NCBI GenBank assembly: GCA_017548925.1
Contig: JAFYYX010000001.1
Span: forward strand, 672,852 to 736,851
Source of the DNA: Bacilli bacterium
GTDB lineage: Bacteria; Bacillota_I; Bacilli_A; RF39; UBA660
Direction: 5' to 3'
Length of the DNA stretch: 64,000 nt
The position numbers and the translations under genes were made by a program. Below, one piece after another: positions 1 to 11,618 of this stretch; positions within the stretch are counted from its first letter, which is position 1; each line of letters opens with the position of its first letter. The notes under the pieces were generated by a model. The model was not told the DNA's origin. It did not search any database and saw only the letters and a program-made list of their open reading frames with translations.

Positions 1-1408
1 TTCTAGCTTGAGAAGTCTTAACAAAGTTAAGCCAGTCTTTTTTAGGTGATGCTTCAGAACCAGTTTTAATTCTAACAATATCATTATCTTTAAGTTCATA
101 AGCAAGGGGAACAATATTATCATTTACTATTGCTCCTACTGTTTTATCACCAACATCTGAATGTATTCTATATGCAAAATCAATTGGAGTAGATCCTTTA
201 GGAAGTTCTACTACATCACCTTTTGGAGTAAATACATAAATAGAATCTTCTAAATATTCATTTTGCATTGTTTGAGAAAAGTCTTCTTCATCATTAGATT
301 CAATAATAGTTCTGAACATTTCAAGTTTTTGTTCCATTATATTTTGAATCTTTTTAGCACCTTTTTCTTTATATGACCAGTGAGATGCTAAACCTTTTTC
401 TGCAATTTCATCCATTTCATATGTTCTAAGTTGTATTTCATAGAACTTACCATCAACACCAAATACAGTTGTATGTAGTGATTGATACATGTTTTCTTTA
501 GGATTTGCTATATAATCTTTAAATCTTTTAGGTACTGGTCTAAATTTACTATGAATTAAACCAACAGCTAAATAACAATCAGATTCCTTATTTAAGAAAA
601 TTCTTAAAGCTAAAATATCATATATATCTTCAAACTTTTTACCATTATTAAGTTTGTTATAAATACTATAAATACTTTTTACTCTACCCTTTATTTCAAA
701 CTTAACATTGTTTTCTTCTAAAATGTCAGAAATTTCTTCTTTCATTTCTTCAAGACATTCTTTTAAATTTTCCTTTGAATCATTTAATTTATCTTCAATA
801 TCTTTATAAACATCAGGTTTTAAATATTTTAAACATAAGTTTTCAAGTTCGCTTTTAATTGAGTTAATACCAAGTCTATGAGCAATAGGAACCAAAACAG
901 AAAGTGTTTCATTAGCTTTCTTCTTTTGTTTTTCAGGATCAACTGCCCAAATAGTTCTCATATTATGAAGTCTATCAGCAAGTTTTATGTATAAAACTCT
1001 AACATCTTCTGCAAGACCAATTAATACTTTTCTTAAATACATAGCAGAAGATTCTGAATCATCAGGAAGTTCTAGTTTATTAATTTTTGAAATTGAATCT
1101 ACTATTTTTGCTGTTTGTATATCAAATGTTTCTTCAATTTCATTAAAGTATGTATCACCATTATTCATAACTTCATGTATTAAAGCACATGCAATAGTTA
1201 AAGCATCAGTATTTAATTCAGAAAGTATTAAAGCAACAGAAATTGGATGAGTAATATATTCATCCCCCGATAGTCTTGTCATACCTTTATGCTTTTCTTC
1301 AGCAAAATTATAAGCTTTATTAATTAAATCAATATCATCTTTAGAATAAGATGTATCATTATTAATTCTTTCAAAAAGTTTTGCTTTTAAAGTTTCTTTA
1401 TTTTCCAT
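1..1408 (-). CDS. rel: RelA/SpoT-family (p)ppGpp synthetase, 3' end cut by window
   Basis: Long RSH alarmone enzyme; the reading frame runs off the window start, so only the N-terminal 469 or so residues are visible. An HD domain (about 25-190) is followed by the synthetase domain (about 240-350, with the G-loop SIYNK, RFKD, MYQSLHTTV and EIQLRT motifs) and the start of a TGS domain (EDSIYVFTPKGD). The RFKD charge motif is that of bifunctional Gram-positive Rel. The HD hydrolase site is degenerate: H54, H78, D145 and N149 are kept, but the usual HD..ED reads H78-E79-V-M-N82-N83. Synthesis is therefore expected and hydrolysis is doubtful. The ATG at 1408 lies just downstream of comN. Confidence 0.93.
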   Translation of the reverse strand, partial: MENKETLKAKLFERINNDTSYSKDDIDLINKAYNFAEEKHKGMTRLSGDEYITHPISVALILSELNTDALTIACALIHEVMNNGDTYFNEIEETFDIQTAKIVDSISKINKLELPDDSESSAMYLRKVLIGLAEDVRVLYIKLADRLHNMRTIWAVDPEKQKKKANETLSVLVPIAHRLGINSIKSELENLCLKYLKPDVYKDIEDKLNDSKENLKECLEEMKEEISDILEENNVKFEIKGRVKSIYSIYNKLNNGKKFEDIYDILALRIFLNKESDCYLAVGLIHSKFRPVPKRFKDYIANPKENMYQSLHTTVFGVDGKFYEIQLRTYEMDEIAEKGLASHWSYKEKGAKKIQNIMEQKLEMFRTIIESNDEEDFSQTMQNEYLEDSIYVFTPKGDVVELPKGSTPIDFAYRIHSDVGDKTVGAIVNDNIVPLAYELKDNDIVRIKTGSEASPKKDWLNFVKTSQAR

Positions 1409-1428
1409 TTTCTTCACCAAATTTATAA

Positions 1429-1671
1429 TTATCTAATTAAATGAATAAAGTTTATTAATTCATTTTCGTTAACATTTAAAATATCATTAACCATATCACA
1501 AAGTTCTAAATCTTGTTCTTTAGACCATTTAGTTTTTGATAAAAATGTCCACAAATCTTTATCTGTAATAAAAGTAATTTTTTTTGCTTTAAGTTCAGAT
1601 AGTTTTGATCTGAATGCTGGTTTTAATCTATTATATAATTCATCAATTGAATTAAATGTAATTTTTTCCAT
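1429..1671 (-). CDS. comN: ComN-like post-transcriptional regulator (Post_transc_reg family)
   Basis: Small 80-residue protein with the family pattern of a central LKPAFRSKLSEL helix, a DLWTFLSKTKW segment and a C-terminal VNDIL motif. In Bacillus subtilis ComN acts after transcription on comE operon mRNA and sits beside spoVB and yrbG, exactly as here. It lies directly upstream of rel with a 20-base gap and is divergent from spoVB. The presence of comEA and comEC in this window makes a similar role plausible, but that is inference. The family assignment rests on motif resemblance. Confidence 0.7.
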   Translation of the reverse strand: MEKITFNSIDELYNRLKPAFRSKLSELKAKKITFITDKDLWTFLSKTKWSKEQDLELCDMVNDILNVNENELINFIHLIR

Positions 1672-1746
1672 AAAATCAGCCCTTCATTAAATATTATTTC
1701 TTCACATATATTATATAACAAAGGCTTTTATTATTAAAGGTGAAAA

Positions 1747-3051
1747 ATGCAAAAAAATAAACTAATAAAAAATACTTTTTTACTTGTTTTAGGCGGACTT
1801 ATTACAAAAGTTTTAGGTTTTGTAATTAAAATACTTTACACAAGATATTTAAAAGATGATGGTGTATCTTTAATTACTCTAGTTTTTCCTACATACTCTC
1901 TTCTTTTAACGATATCTAACTTTGCTTTACCCCTTGCAGTAACAAAATTTATTGCCGAAAATAAAGATAGAAAAAGCAAAATATTATTTAACTCTTTTTG
2001 GATCACAATGATAATAAACATTTTAATAATATCTTTATTTATGTTTTTATCTAATTCTTTTTCAATTTATTTACTTCATGATGAAAGAGCGTCTTTTTTA
2101 ATCAAAATATTATGTTTCACCCTTCCATTTGTTTCAACAACCAGTTTAATAAAAGCTTACTATTATGGGAAAGAATTTGTTGTGCCCGTTATTTTTTCAA
2201 ATATTTCTGAAGAAATAATTAAACTATCACTAGTTATATTTTTTCTTCCAAAAATGGTTAGTAAAGGCGTTATGTATGGTGCATCATTTTATTTATTTAT
2301 AAATTTTATATGTGAAGTAATATCATTTTTTACTTTATCTATATTCTTACCTAAAAAAATAAATATTAAAAAATTAGAATATAGATATGATAGCAACATC
2401 AAAAATAGATTACTTAAAATATCTATACCAACACTATCAGGAAAATTAATTGGTAATATCGGATATTTCTTAGAACCAATAATTCTAACTAACCTACTAT
2501 TATATAAAGGTTTAGATGTAAATTATATAAGACTTAATTATGGCTATTTTGAAGGATATGTAATTGCTATACTTACAATCCCATCTTTTTTTCTAAATGC
2601 CTTATCTAATAACTTAATACCAGTAATAAGTAAGTGTAGAATAAATAAAAATATAAACCAAATTAAAAAAATCATTAAAAAAGTCTTTTTAATGATTTTG
2701 ATTGGTGGTTTATTATTTATATCGCTAATGTTTATTTTTGGTAAGGACCTAATGTATTTGTTATATAAAACAAATAATGGTTATAAATACTTAAAAGTAT
2801 TACTTCCATTTTTTATATTATTTTATTTAGAAAACCCATTAATGGTTATTTTGCAAAGCTTAAACCAAGAAAAAAATGTGTTTAAAATAACTACATATGG
2901 AATAATAATTAAATACATTGTTCTAATATTATTAATAATGTTAAATATAGGATTTATGAGTTTAATATATAGTGAAATAATAAATATACTTTTTGTAATT
3001 ACTTTAAATATTTATTATCTAAGAAAGTATTTTTCTTACTTTTCTCAATAA
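1747..3051 (+). CDS. spoVB: SpoVB-like polysaccharide/lipid flippase (MOP superfamily)
   Basis: Integral membrane protein of 434 residues with about twelve hydrophobic segments. It opens with the typical NTFLLVLGGLITKVLGFVIK segment of the SpoVB/MurJ-like MATE-type flippases. Members export lipid-linked cell-wall or polysaccharide precursors; SpoVB acts in spore cortex formation in Bacillus, but homologues occur in non-spore-formers. An AAAGGTG ribosome site precedes the ATG. Its 3' end overlaps the convergent yrbG gene by 53 bases. Synteny with comN and yrbG supports orthology with spoVB rather than murJ. The substrate in this organism is unknown. Confidence 0.85.
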   Translation: MQKNKLIKNTFLLVLGGLITKVLGFVIKILYTRYLKDDGVSLITLVFPTYSLLLTISNFALPLAVTKFIAENKDRKSKILFNSFWITMIINILIISLFMFLSNSFSIYLLHDERASFLIKILCFTLPFVSTTSLIKAYYYGKEFVVPVIFSNISEEIIKLSLVIFFLPKMVSKGVMYGASFYLFINFICEVISFFTLSIFLPKKINIKKLEYRYDSNIKNRLLKISIPTLSGKLIGNIGYFLEPIILTNLLLYKGLDVNYIRLNYGYFEGYVIAILTIPSFFLNALSNNLIPVISKCRINKNINQIKKIIKKVFLMILIGGLLFISLMFIFGKDLMYLLYKTNNGYKYLKVLLPFFILFYLENPLMVILQSLNQEKNVFKITTYGIIIKYIVLILLIMLNIGFMSLIYSEIINILFVITLNIYYLRKYFSYFSQ

Positions 3052-3673
3052 TAAATATCTTTTTATCTTGAAAAAATCCATAAAAAATATTATCTAAAGA
3101 TAAATTATTATTTTTTATCAAAGCAAGTAATTGTTTAGTACTATATGGGGTTTTACTTAAATATTTGTCCTCTATTTTTCCATCAACTATTATTGGAAGT
3201 GGAAATACTTTTTTATTAATGTTATCTGCATAGGTAAATATTGATAACTTACCATTATTCTCTAAAAAAGCATATTCAACTTCTTCAATGCTTTTAACTC
3301 TATTTTGTCTTAAATTAATAAGTAGATCATCTAAACTATATCTTTGATTAATAAGTTCATGATAATTAATCTTTCCATCACAAATTATCATCGATGGTTT
3401 ACCTTGAATTAGATTTCTAAATCTTCTTGATTTAATAGATAAAAATGCAAGGCCTATTTCAATTAAAACTATAATAAATATTGGTACTATTGTAAGAACA
3501 ATTGATTGATTTGTTTTTTCAATACTTATTGCAACAAGTTCAGCAATAAGAATTGATACGATTAAATCAATGATGCCAAGCTGGCCTACTTCTCTTTTTC
3601 CCATAATGCGGTATACAAATGTAATAAAAAAATAGAAAAATACAGTTCTAAAAACTACCATAAATAATTGCAT
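2999..3673 (-). CDS. yrbG: DUF421/YetF-family membrane protein (YrbG-like)
   Basis: About 224 residues with three N-terminal membrane helices (residues 5-75) and a cytosolic DUF421 domain containing the typical GKREVGQLGIIDL and IICDGKI stretches. Family members are linked to spore or envelope stress, but no biochemical role is settled. I chose the ATG at 3673 because AGGTGA lies five bases upstream; the GTG at 3682 falls inside that ribosome site. It converges on and overlaps spoVB, the same neighbour as in B. subtilis. Confidence 0.85.
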   Translation of the reverse strand: MQLFMVVFRTVFFYFFITFVYRIMGKREVGQLGIIDLIVSILIAELVAISIEKTNQSIVLTIVPIFIIVLIEIGLAFLSIKSRRFRNLIQGKPSMIICDGKINYHELINQRYSLDDLLINLRQNRVKSIEEVEYAFLENNGKLSIFTYADNINKKVFPLPIIVDGKIEDKYLSKTPYSTKQLLALIKNNNLSLDNIFYGFFQDKKIFIIEKSKKNTFLDNKYLK

Positions 3674-3748
3674 TATTTTCACCTAAATATATTATGTTCT
3701 TTATCATATATATTTAGTCATTTAAATATAATTATTTAGGTGATCTAT

Positions 3749-4109
3749 TTGAAAAACTTTATTAAAAATAACAAATTATTATTAAAATACTTAATAGTTA
3801 TATTTATATTAAGTTTTATCTTTACCATTCTTGAATATATGGGAGTTTCTTATACAGCACTAACAACTATCCTACTTATATTAAATGTAATTCTATCATT
3901 TATTTATTCATTTAAAAATGGCAAGAATACAAAACTAAATGGTTATAAATCAGGAATTATATCTGCATCTAAGTTATGGATTATGTTTATTATTTTAAAT
4001 ATTATTACATTAAATAAATTTACATTTAAAAGCTTGATATATTATCTTATTATTATGTCAATTTGCATAATTGGTGGAATCATAGGTAAAAATAAGCAAA
4101 AAAATTATT

Positions 4110-4117
<8 letters not shown>
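3749..4117 (+). CDS. YrzE-like four-helix membrane protein (TIGR04086 family)
   Basis: About 122 residues, with four hydrophobic helices and a KSGIISASKLW linker after the second. TIGR04086 proteins occupy this position (between yrbG and tgt/yajC) in many Bacilli; their function is unknown. The start is probably the TTG at 3749, which has AGGTGAT five bases upstream; the GTG at 3740 sits inside that ribosome site. It ends in a strong hairpin shared with the convergent pilin-like gene. Confidence 0.65.
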
Positions 4118-6572
<2,455 letters not shown>

Positions 6573-6582
6573 AAAGGATCAA

Positions 6583-7185
6583 CTACTTTCTTCTAGTACG
6601 TTGTTTACCTTTCCATTTAATTTTAGATTCTGTTTCTTCACTTAATGATATTTTAATGTATTCAGCATCTTTTGATTCAAATTGTTCAAATTGAACACCA
6701 TTTTCTATTAGATATTGTTTTGACATTATATTATCAGGTGTATAATTATATTTATCACTTAAGTAAACAACTTTTTTAATTCCGTGATCAACAATTAGTT
6801 TAGCACAATTTGAGCAAGGAAACAATGTTACATACATAGTTGTTCCTTCTAAAACAGCTTTATTACCATTATATTTAAAGTAATTAATAAAAGCATTAGC
6901 TTCAGCATGAACTACAAAGTTATATTTTTCATACTGTTTATCTTCACCTTCATATCCTTTTCCCCAAGGAAACTCTTCATCAGGCCATCCAATAGGTGTT
7001 CCATTATAACCACATGATAACACTCTATTATCACTTGAGTAAATTGCTGCTCCAACTTGTGTAGATGGATCTTTACTCATCTTAGACCACATAATAGCTT
7101 GTCCCATTAATACATCATCAATTTTAGGAACATCCTTTCTTTGTAAATGTTTGAATTTTTCTGGAATGTCTGGAAAATTTGCCAT
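6583..7185 (-). CDS. comEB: dCMP deaminase family protein (ComEB-like)
   Basis: Zinc-dependent cytidine/deoxycytidylate deaminase of 200 residues. The zinc and catalytic residues are visible as HAEANAF (His-x-Glu) and PCSNCAK (two Cys); an additional CGYNG near residue 58 matches the dCMP deaminase fold. It supplies dUMP for thymidylate synthesis. In B. subtilis a homologue lies inside the comE operon; here it is 27 kb from comEA/comEC and in front of queA, so the symbol is by homology only. A roughly 30-residue basic tail is specific to this copy. Confidence 0.88.
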   Translation of the reverse strand: MANFPDIPEKFKHLQRKDVPKIDDVLMGQAIMWSKMSKDPSTQVGAAIYSSDNRVLSCGYNGTPIGWPDEEFPWGKGYEGEDKQYEKYNFVVHAEANAFINYFKYNGNKAVLEGTTMYVTLFPCSNCAKLIVDHGIKKVVYLSDKYNYTPDNIMSKQYLIENGVQFEQFESKDAEYIKISLSEETESKIKWKGKQRTRRK

Positions 7186-7252
7186 AATTCTTACCTTCTT
7201 TCTTTTACTAAAAGAATTATATAACAGCTGTTTTGTATATTAAAAATACTAA

Positions 7253-8212
7253 TTATTTATATATACTATTCAAATAAGTTATACCCTTAGGTGTAATAAT
7301 CCTTCCTTTAGATGTTTTTCTTATAAAAGCCAGTTCTATTAAATACTTTTCTATCATATCTTCAACTACTTTCACACTTTCATTTAAAAAAGATGTAATA
7401 GTATTAATTCCAACAGGTTTGTCTTTATAATCATAATGTAACATTTTTAGGTATCTAATATCAAGAGAATTTAAACCATATTTATTAATACCTAATTTAT
7501 CTAAAACATTAATAACAAATGTTTTATCAATTACTTTTATATTATCTATAAGTGCATAATCATTAATTCTTTTTAAATAGTTTATTGCAATTCTTGGAAT
7601 AAGTCTTGATACTGATGATATTTTATCAAGAGCATCATTTGTATAACTATAATTAAGTCTTTTAGAAAGATTATAAAGTATTTTACTAATATCTTCATAA
7701 GTATATCTTACTAAGTTAAAAGTTATTGAGAATCTATCAAGCAATGGTTTAGATAAATCTTCTACTTTAGTAGTTGCACCAATTAATGTAAAAGGTGGAA
7801 GCTCATACCTTAAAATATCTTTTTTTGTATCATTTTTAACATTAAGATTAATGTAAAAATCTTCCATTGCTGAATAAAGTACTTCTTCAACACTTTTATT
7901 AAGAGCATGAATTTCATCTATAAATAAAATATTACCTTCATTTAATTTACTAAGAGCTATTATAATATCTTTAGGTTTTTCAATAGAATTAGCATTAACA
8001 ACAATTATTTTTTGATTTAATTCTTTTGCTATTATATAAGCAAGAGATGTTTTACCAGTACCAGCGTGACCAACTAAAAGAGTATGATCTAAAGAAGTAT
8101 CTTTAATTTTTGCAGCTTTAATGTAAACTTTTAAATTATCAATAACTTGTTTTTGCCCGACAAACTCACTAAAACTATTAGGTCTAAGTGGATTAAAAAA
8201 ATCATTATTCAT
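7253..8212 (-). CDS. ruvB: Holliday junction branch migration ATPase RuvB
   Basis: AAA+ motor that drives branch migration with RuvA. Visible: PxxFSEFVGQ at the start, Walker A GHAGTGKTSLA, Walker B FIDEIHAL, sensor ATTKVEDLSKPLLDRF, and a winged-helix C terminus ending in GRIITPKG. About 319 residues. I place the start at the ATG at 8212 because AAGGTGA lies five bases upstream and it overlaps the ruvA stop by eight bases; a TTG start at 8227 is less likely. Confidence 0.97.
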   Translation of the reverse strand: MNNDFFNPLRPNSFSEFVGQKQVIDNLKVYIKAAKIKDTSLDHTLLVGHAGTGKTSLAYIIAKELNQKIIVVNANSIEKPKDIIIALSKLNEGNILFIDEIHALNKSVEEVLYSAMEDFYINLNVKNDTKKDILRYELPPFTLIGATTKVEDLSKPLLDRFSITFNLVRYTYEDISKILYNLSKRLNYSYTNDALDKISSVSRLIPRIAINYLKRINDYALIDNIKVIDKTFVINVLDKLGINKYGLNSLDIRYLKMLHYDYKDKPVGINTITSFLNESVKVVEDMIEKYLIELAFIRKTSKGRIITPKGITYLNSIYK

Positions 8213-8759
8213 TATTATCACCTTCAAGTATTCTTATAGCTTCTTTTACTTGTTCATTAATGTCTTTATTTAAATCTATTAATTTATATACCTTAAATAT
8301 ATCTTTATCACTATATTCAAGTGACCTTAATATAGATAAAAATTCAGCATTAATATTTATAGAATTTTCAAATTTAAAACTAGATAATTTTTGTACAAAA
8401 CTTTTTAAATTATCTTTAGTTATTTTTGGTATCTTTAAAATTTCTTTTTCTTCACTGCAAGCTACCAAATTAAAAAGTTCATCAATACTGTATTTCTTCA
8501 AAATATTAAATGCAGATTTAACACCAATATTTTTTACCTCAATCAATTTTATAAAAACATCTCGATCAATCTTCTTAGTAAAACCATATAAATTATTGAT
8601 TGAATCATTTACATGATTATAGATATAAAGTTTTACAAAATAATTAAGTTTAATATCTAAATTATTAGTTAAGTAAACCTTATAACCTACATTATTTACA
8701 TCAATAATAATATAGTTATCAGAAATAGTTACTACTTTCCCAAAAAAATAATCATACAT
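8205..8759 (-). CDS. ruvA: Holliday junction DNA helicase subunit RuvA
   Basis: Binds four-way junctions and recruits RuvB. About 184 residues beginning MYDYFFGKV, the OB-fold start typical of RuvA; the helix-hairpin-helix region is divergent (LIEVKNIGVKSAFNIL) and the C-terminal RuvB-binding domain is short. The ATG at 8759 has AAGGTGA six bases upstream and is preferred to the 10-residue longer start at 8789. Overlapping stop and start with ruvB imply translational coupling. Confidence 0.93.
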   Translation of the reverse strand: MYDYFFGKVVTISDNYIIIDVNNVGYKVYLTNNLDIKLNYFVKLYIYNHVNDSINNLYGFTKKIDRDVFIKLIEVKNIGVKSAFNILKKYSIDELFNLVACSEEKEILKIPKITKDNLKSFVQKLSSFKFENSININAEFLSILRSLEYSDKDIFKVYKLIDLNKDINEQVKEAIRILEGDNNE

Positions 8760-8830
8760 ATAAATCACCTTAAGGTTTATATGATACACATAATTTCTAA
8801 GAAAAATGTCGCATTATGTATGTAAAATTA

Positions 8831-8864
8831 AAAAAGTGTTTTAGGGTTTCCTAAAACACTTTTT
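8831..8864 (-). terminator. Terminator of obg
   Basis: Perfect 15-base stem (8831-8845 with 8850-8864) and a 4-base loop, just after the obg stop. It separates the obg unit from ruvAB. Confidence 0.9.
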
Positions 8865-8867
8865 AAA

Positions 8868-10142
8868 TTACTCTTTAAAAGTAAAAATGTAATCAAGAAT
8901 TTGAACATCATCGCCTCTTTTAGCTCCAGCTTCCTCTAAAGCATCTTCAACGCCCATTCCTTTAAGTTTACGACCAAATCTTACAATAGATTCATCTTCT
9001 GTAAATTTAGTCATTTTAAATAATTTTTCTATTTCATCACCTTTTATAACCCAAACTCCATTATCATTTGTGATTGTATAAGGTTTTTCATTTTTAAATT
9101 TATAAATAACATGTGATTCATATTCACTATCAGAATATAGGTTTTCCTCACCAATAGTATCCAAAGTATCAGCAATTTTTGTAAGTGCTTCATCAATACC
9201 AATATTATTAAGAGCACTAATTTCATAAATTTCTGCTTTTGGAAATTCTTTTTTAAATAATTCTAAGTTTTCTTTAAAATCAGGTAAATCACATTTATTA
9301 GCTATAATAATTTCCTTTTTACTAGCTAATTTTTTACTATATTTTTCAAGTTCATTTCTAATTACTTTATAATCATCTATTGGATTTCTTCCTTCAAATC
9401 CACCCATATCAATTATATGAGCAATTATTCTTGTACGTGATGCATGTTTTAAAAATTTATGACCAAGTCCTGCACCTTCTGATGCGCCTTCAATTAATCC
9501 GGGTAAATCAGCCATTACAAACGATCTATGATCTTTTAATTTAACAACTCCTAAATTAGGGTTAAGTGTTGTAAAGTGATATGCTGCAATTTTAGGTTTA
9601 GATGCACTAATTGCAGCTAAGAAAGTACTTTTACCTACACTTGGAAGTCCAACAAGTCCAACATCAGCTAATACTTTAAGTTCACATTTAATATATCTTT
9701 CTTCACCGGGTTCACCATATTCACTTAACTTTGGTGCGTTATCTTCATGAGTAGCAAAAGCTTTATTTCCTCTTCCACCACGTCCACCATGAGCAACGAT
9801 AACTTCTTCTCCATCTTTTACTAAATCAGCAATAACTAAGTTAGTATCCATATCTATTACAGTTGTTCCGGCAGGTACTTTTATAATAATATCTTCAGCA
9901 TTTGCACCGTTTCTATTACTACCCTTACCATTAACACCTTTATCACCTTTAATAATCTTTTGATATCTAAGATCAATTAAAGTTTTTAAACCCTTATCAA
10001 CTTTAAAGATGATATTAGCTCCTCTTCCACCATTACCTCCATCAGGTCCACCCATTGGAACATATTTTTCACGGCGAAAAGAAGTGCAGCCATCTCCACC
10101 TTTACCAGCAATTAATTTAACAGTTAATTCATCTACAAACAT
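8868..10142 (-). CDS. obg: GTPase Obg/CgtA
   Basis: Ribosome-associated GTPase for 50S maturation and stress control. The glycine-rich Obg fold (residues 1-158, with repeated GGDGG and GGRGG turns) precedes the G domain (GLPSVGKST, DLPGLIEGA, NKCD, SAL) and a C-terminal OCT domain. About 424 residues, normal for Bacilli. The ATG at 10142 has AGGTG upstream. Its place between ruvAB and rpmA matches the Bacillus order. Confidence 0.98.
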   Translation of the reverse strand: MFVDELTVKLIAGKGGDGCTSFRREKYVPMGGPDGGNGGRGANIIFKVDKGLKTLIDLRYQKIIKGDKGVNGKGSNRNGANAEDIIIKVPAGTTVIDMDTNLVIADLVKDGEEVIVAHGGRGGRGNKAFATHEDNAPKLSEYGEPGEERYIKCELKVLADVGLVGLPSVGKSTFLAAISASKPKIAAYHFTTLNPNLGVVKLKDHRSFVMADLPGLIEGASEGAGLGHKFLKHASRTRIIAHIIDMGGFEGRNPIDDYKVIRNELEKYSKKLASKKEIIIANKCDLPDFKENLELFKKEFPKAEIYEISALNNIGIDEALTKIADTLDTIGEENLYSDSEYESHVIYKFKNEKPYTITNDNGVWVIKGDEIEKLFKMTKFTEDESIVRFGRKLKGMGVEDALEEAGAKRGDDVQILDYIFTFKE

Positions 10143-10183
10143 GTCAATCACCTTTTCTTAATGTTATCATAAATGACATAAAT

Positions 10184-10207
10184 AAACTAGAGATTACTCT
10201 CTAGTTT
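10184..10207 (-). terminator. Short hairpin at the 3' end of the 111-residue gene
   Basis: A 10-base stem, 10184-10193 with 10198-10207, around the stop codon, followed by a T-rich stretch on the minus strand. It could attenuate readthrough into obg. Confidence 0.6.
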
Positions 10208-10526
10208 TTATATTTTCAAATTCCTTTGGATTTGTAACGTATTGGTAAAGAAGTGTTGATACCTCTCCTAAATCAAAATCATCAGATAATATATCAAAAT
10301 TTACTTTTTTATATTCATTAATAATTTGATACCAATTATTTATATAAAAATAAATTCTCAAATGTGAAGTAATTAATCTATCAAAAGGAGCTACTTCTTT
10401 TTGATTATGATCAAAAAGATTATCAACAAATACTCTTAACCTATCTAAATCTTTATCTTCCCAATTTTTGAAAACAAAAAACTTAATACTATTATATACA
10501 TCTTCTTTTGTATTAACACATGCCAT
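10194..10526 (-). CDS. Hypothetical protein between trmB and obg
   Basis: About 110 residues, no family recognised. Soluble and helical, with an NWEDKDLDRLR...DNLFDH segment, an aromatic IYFYINNWYQ core and an acidic C-terminal half (DILSDDFDLGEV). The ATG at 10526 has AAGGTGA at good spacing. It occupies the slot held by spo0B in Bacillus, but I see no histidine phosphotransferase signature. Confidence 0.7.
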   Translation of the reverse strand: MACVNTKEDVYNSIKFFVFKNWEDKDLDRLRVFVDNLFDHNQKEVAPFDRLITSHLRIYFYINNWYQIINEYKKVNFDILSDDFDLGEVSTLLYQYVTNPKEFENIKTRE

Positions 10527-10586
10527 AATTATCACCTTTCAAGCAGGAACAATATAGTAACACCAGGAAGTATTTTTGTCAAAATT

Positions 10587-10618
10587 AAAATGTTTACAGA
10601 TCACTCTGTAAACATTTT
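10587..10618 (-). terminator. Terminator of trmB
   Basis: Perfect 14-base stem (10587-10600 with 10605-10618) and a 4-base loop directly after the trmB stop, followed by a T-rich run on the minus strand. Confidence 0.9.
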
Positions 10619-10619
10619 A

Positions 10620-11258
10620 CTATTCATCAAACTTAGCATCTAAATAATATATTGGTCGATGTTCTTTAAAATACTGAATTTCAAAGTCGGTCATATAGTT
10701 TTCAATTTTTCTTTCATCATGATGTAAATCAAGACTAACTAAATCAAATGTATACCAATAATTACTTAGACTTTCTAATGCAGATGCAAATAATATTTTA
10801 TTATCCGTCTTCATTATTATATGTTTATGCTTTTTAAATACTCTATCATATAAACTTAAATAACTTGCATGAGTAAATCTTTTCTTCTCATCTTGTTTTC
10901 TAGGCCATGGTTCTGAAAATGTTAAGTAAATAGTATCGATTTCTTTTCCAAAGAAATTAATAATATTTCTTGCATCAGCAAGTATTAATTTTAAATTACT
11001 TAGATTAGCAGAACTAGCTTTACTTGCAGCAACAGCAATTTGGTTTTGATCATATTCTAGTCCAATATAATTAATATTTGGATGATGTTTAGCCATTTCA
11101 ACTATAAAATTACCTCTTCCAGTTCCAAGTTCTAAACATATTGGATTATTATTACCAAATAAATCTTTCCATTTTCCTTTATAACTTTGAGGATTTTTTA
11201 CAAGTCTATCACCATAGTTATTAATATTACTAGCATTTTTTACTTCATTATATTGCAT
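10620..11258 (-). CDS. trmB: tRNA (guanine-46-N7)-methyltransferase
   Basis: SAM-dependent methyltransferase making m7G46 in tRNA. Motif I reads LELGTGRGNFI, then GLEYDQNQIAVAA, LTFSEPWPRKQDEKKRFT (the TrmB signature) and a YMTDFEIQYF tail. About 213 residues. The ATG at 11258 is preferred; the GTG at 11267 would lie two bases from the AAGGGA ribosome site. Confidence 0.96.
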   Translation of the reverse strand: MQYNEVKNASNINNYGDRLVKNPQSYKGKWKDLFGNNNPICLELGTGRGNFIVEMAKHHPNINYIGLEYDQNQIAVAASKASSANLSNLKLILADARNIINFFGKEIDTIYLTFSEPWPRKQDEKKRFTHASYLSLYDRVFKKHKHIIMKTDNKILFASALESLSNYWYTFDLVSLDLHHDERKIENYMTDFEIQYFKEHRPIYYLDAKFDE

Positions 11259-11303
11259 AAATAGCACATCCCTTGCACTTATATATTAACATAAACATAA
11301 AAA

Positions 11304-11325
11304 AATATCACTTTTAAGTGATATT
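11304..11325 (-). terminator. Terminator of the rplU-prp-rpmA operon
   Basis: 10-base stem (11304-11313 with 11316-11325) overlapping the rpmA stop codon, followed by an A-run that reads as a T-run on the minus strand. Confidence 0.8.
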
Positions 11326-11611
11326 ATTTTACTTCATAAACAGAAACTTTTCTTTTATCTCTTCCAAGTCTTTCAAATTTAACTTGACCATCTATTTTAG
11401 CAAATAATGTATGATCTTTTCCCATACCTACATTATTTCCAGGATAAACTTTAGTTCCTCTTTGTCTATAAATAATAGATCCAGCAGTGATAATTTCGCC
11501 ATCAGCTGCTTTAGCACCTAAACGTCTACCTCTTGAGTCACGACCATTATGAGTTGAACCTTGAGCTTTAACGTGTGCGAATCTTTGTATATTTAAACTA
11601 ATATGTAACAT
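11324..11611 (-). CDS. rpmA: 50S ribosomal protein bL27 with cleavable N-terminal extension
   Basis: The mature region begins at [14 protein letters not shown] and carries the usual bL27 core ([27 protein letters not shown]). Before it is an 11-residue extension ending QRFA, the Bacillota type that must be removed by the Prp protease before the protein can work near the peptidyl transferase centre. The prp gene lies directly upstream in the same operon. Confidence 0.97.
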   Translation of the reverse strand: MLHISLNIQRFAHVKAQGSTHNGRDSRGRRLGAKAADGEIITAGSIIYRQRGTKVYPGNNVGMGKDHTLFAKIDGQVKFERLGRDKRKVSVYEVK

Positions 11612-11618
11612 ACTCTAA

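Noticed and set aside
2999-3051. Frameshift or assembly error from the overlap of spoVB and yrbG
   Set aside because: Both proteins end with plausible C termini and convergent overlaps of this size also occur elsewhere in the window (VrrA-like/trmK).
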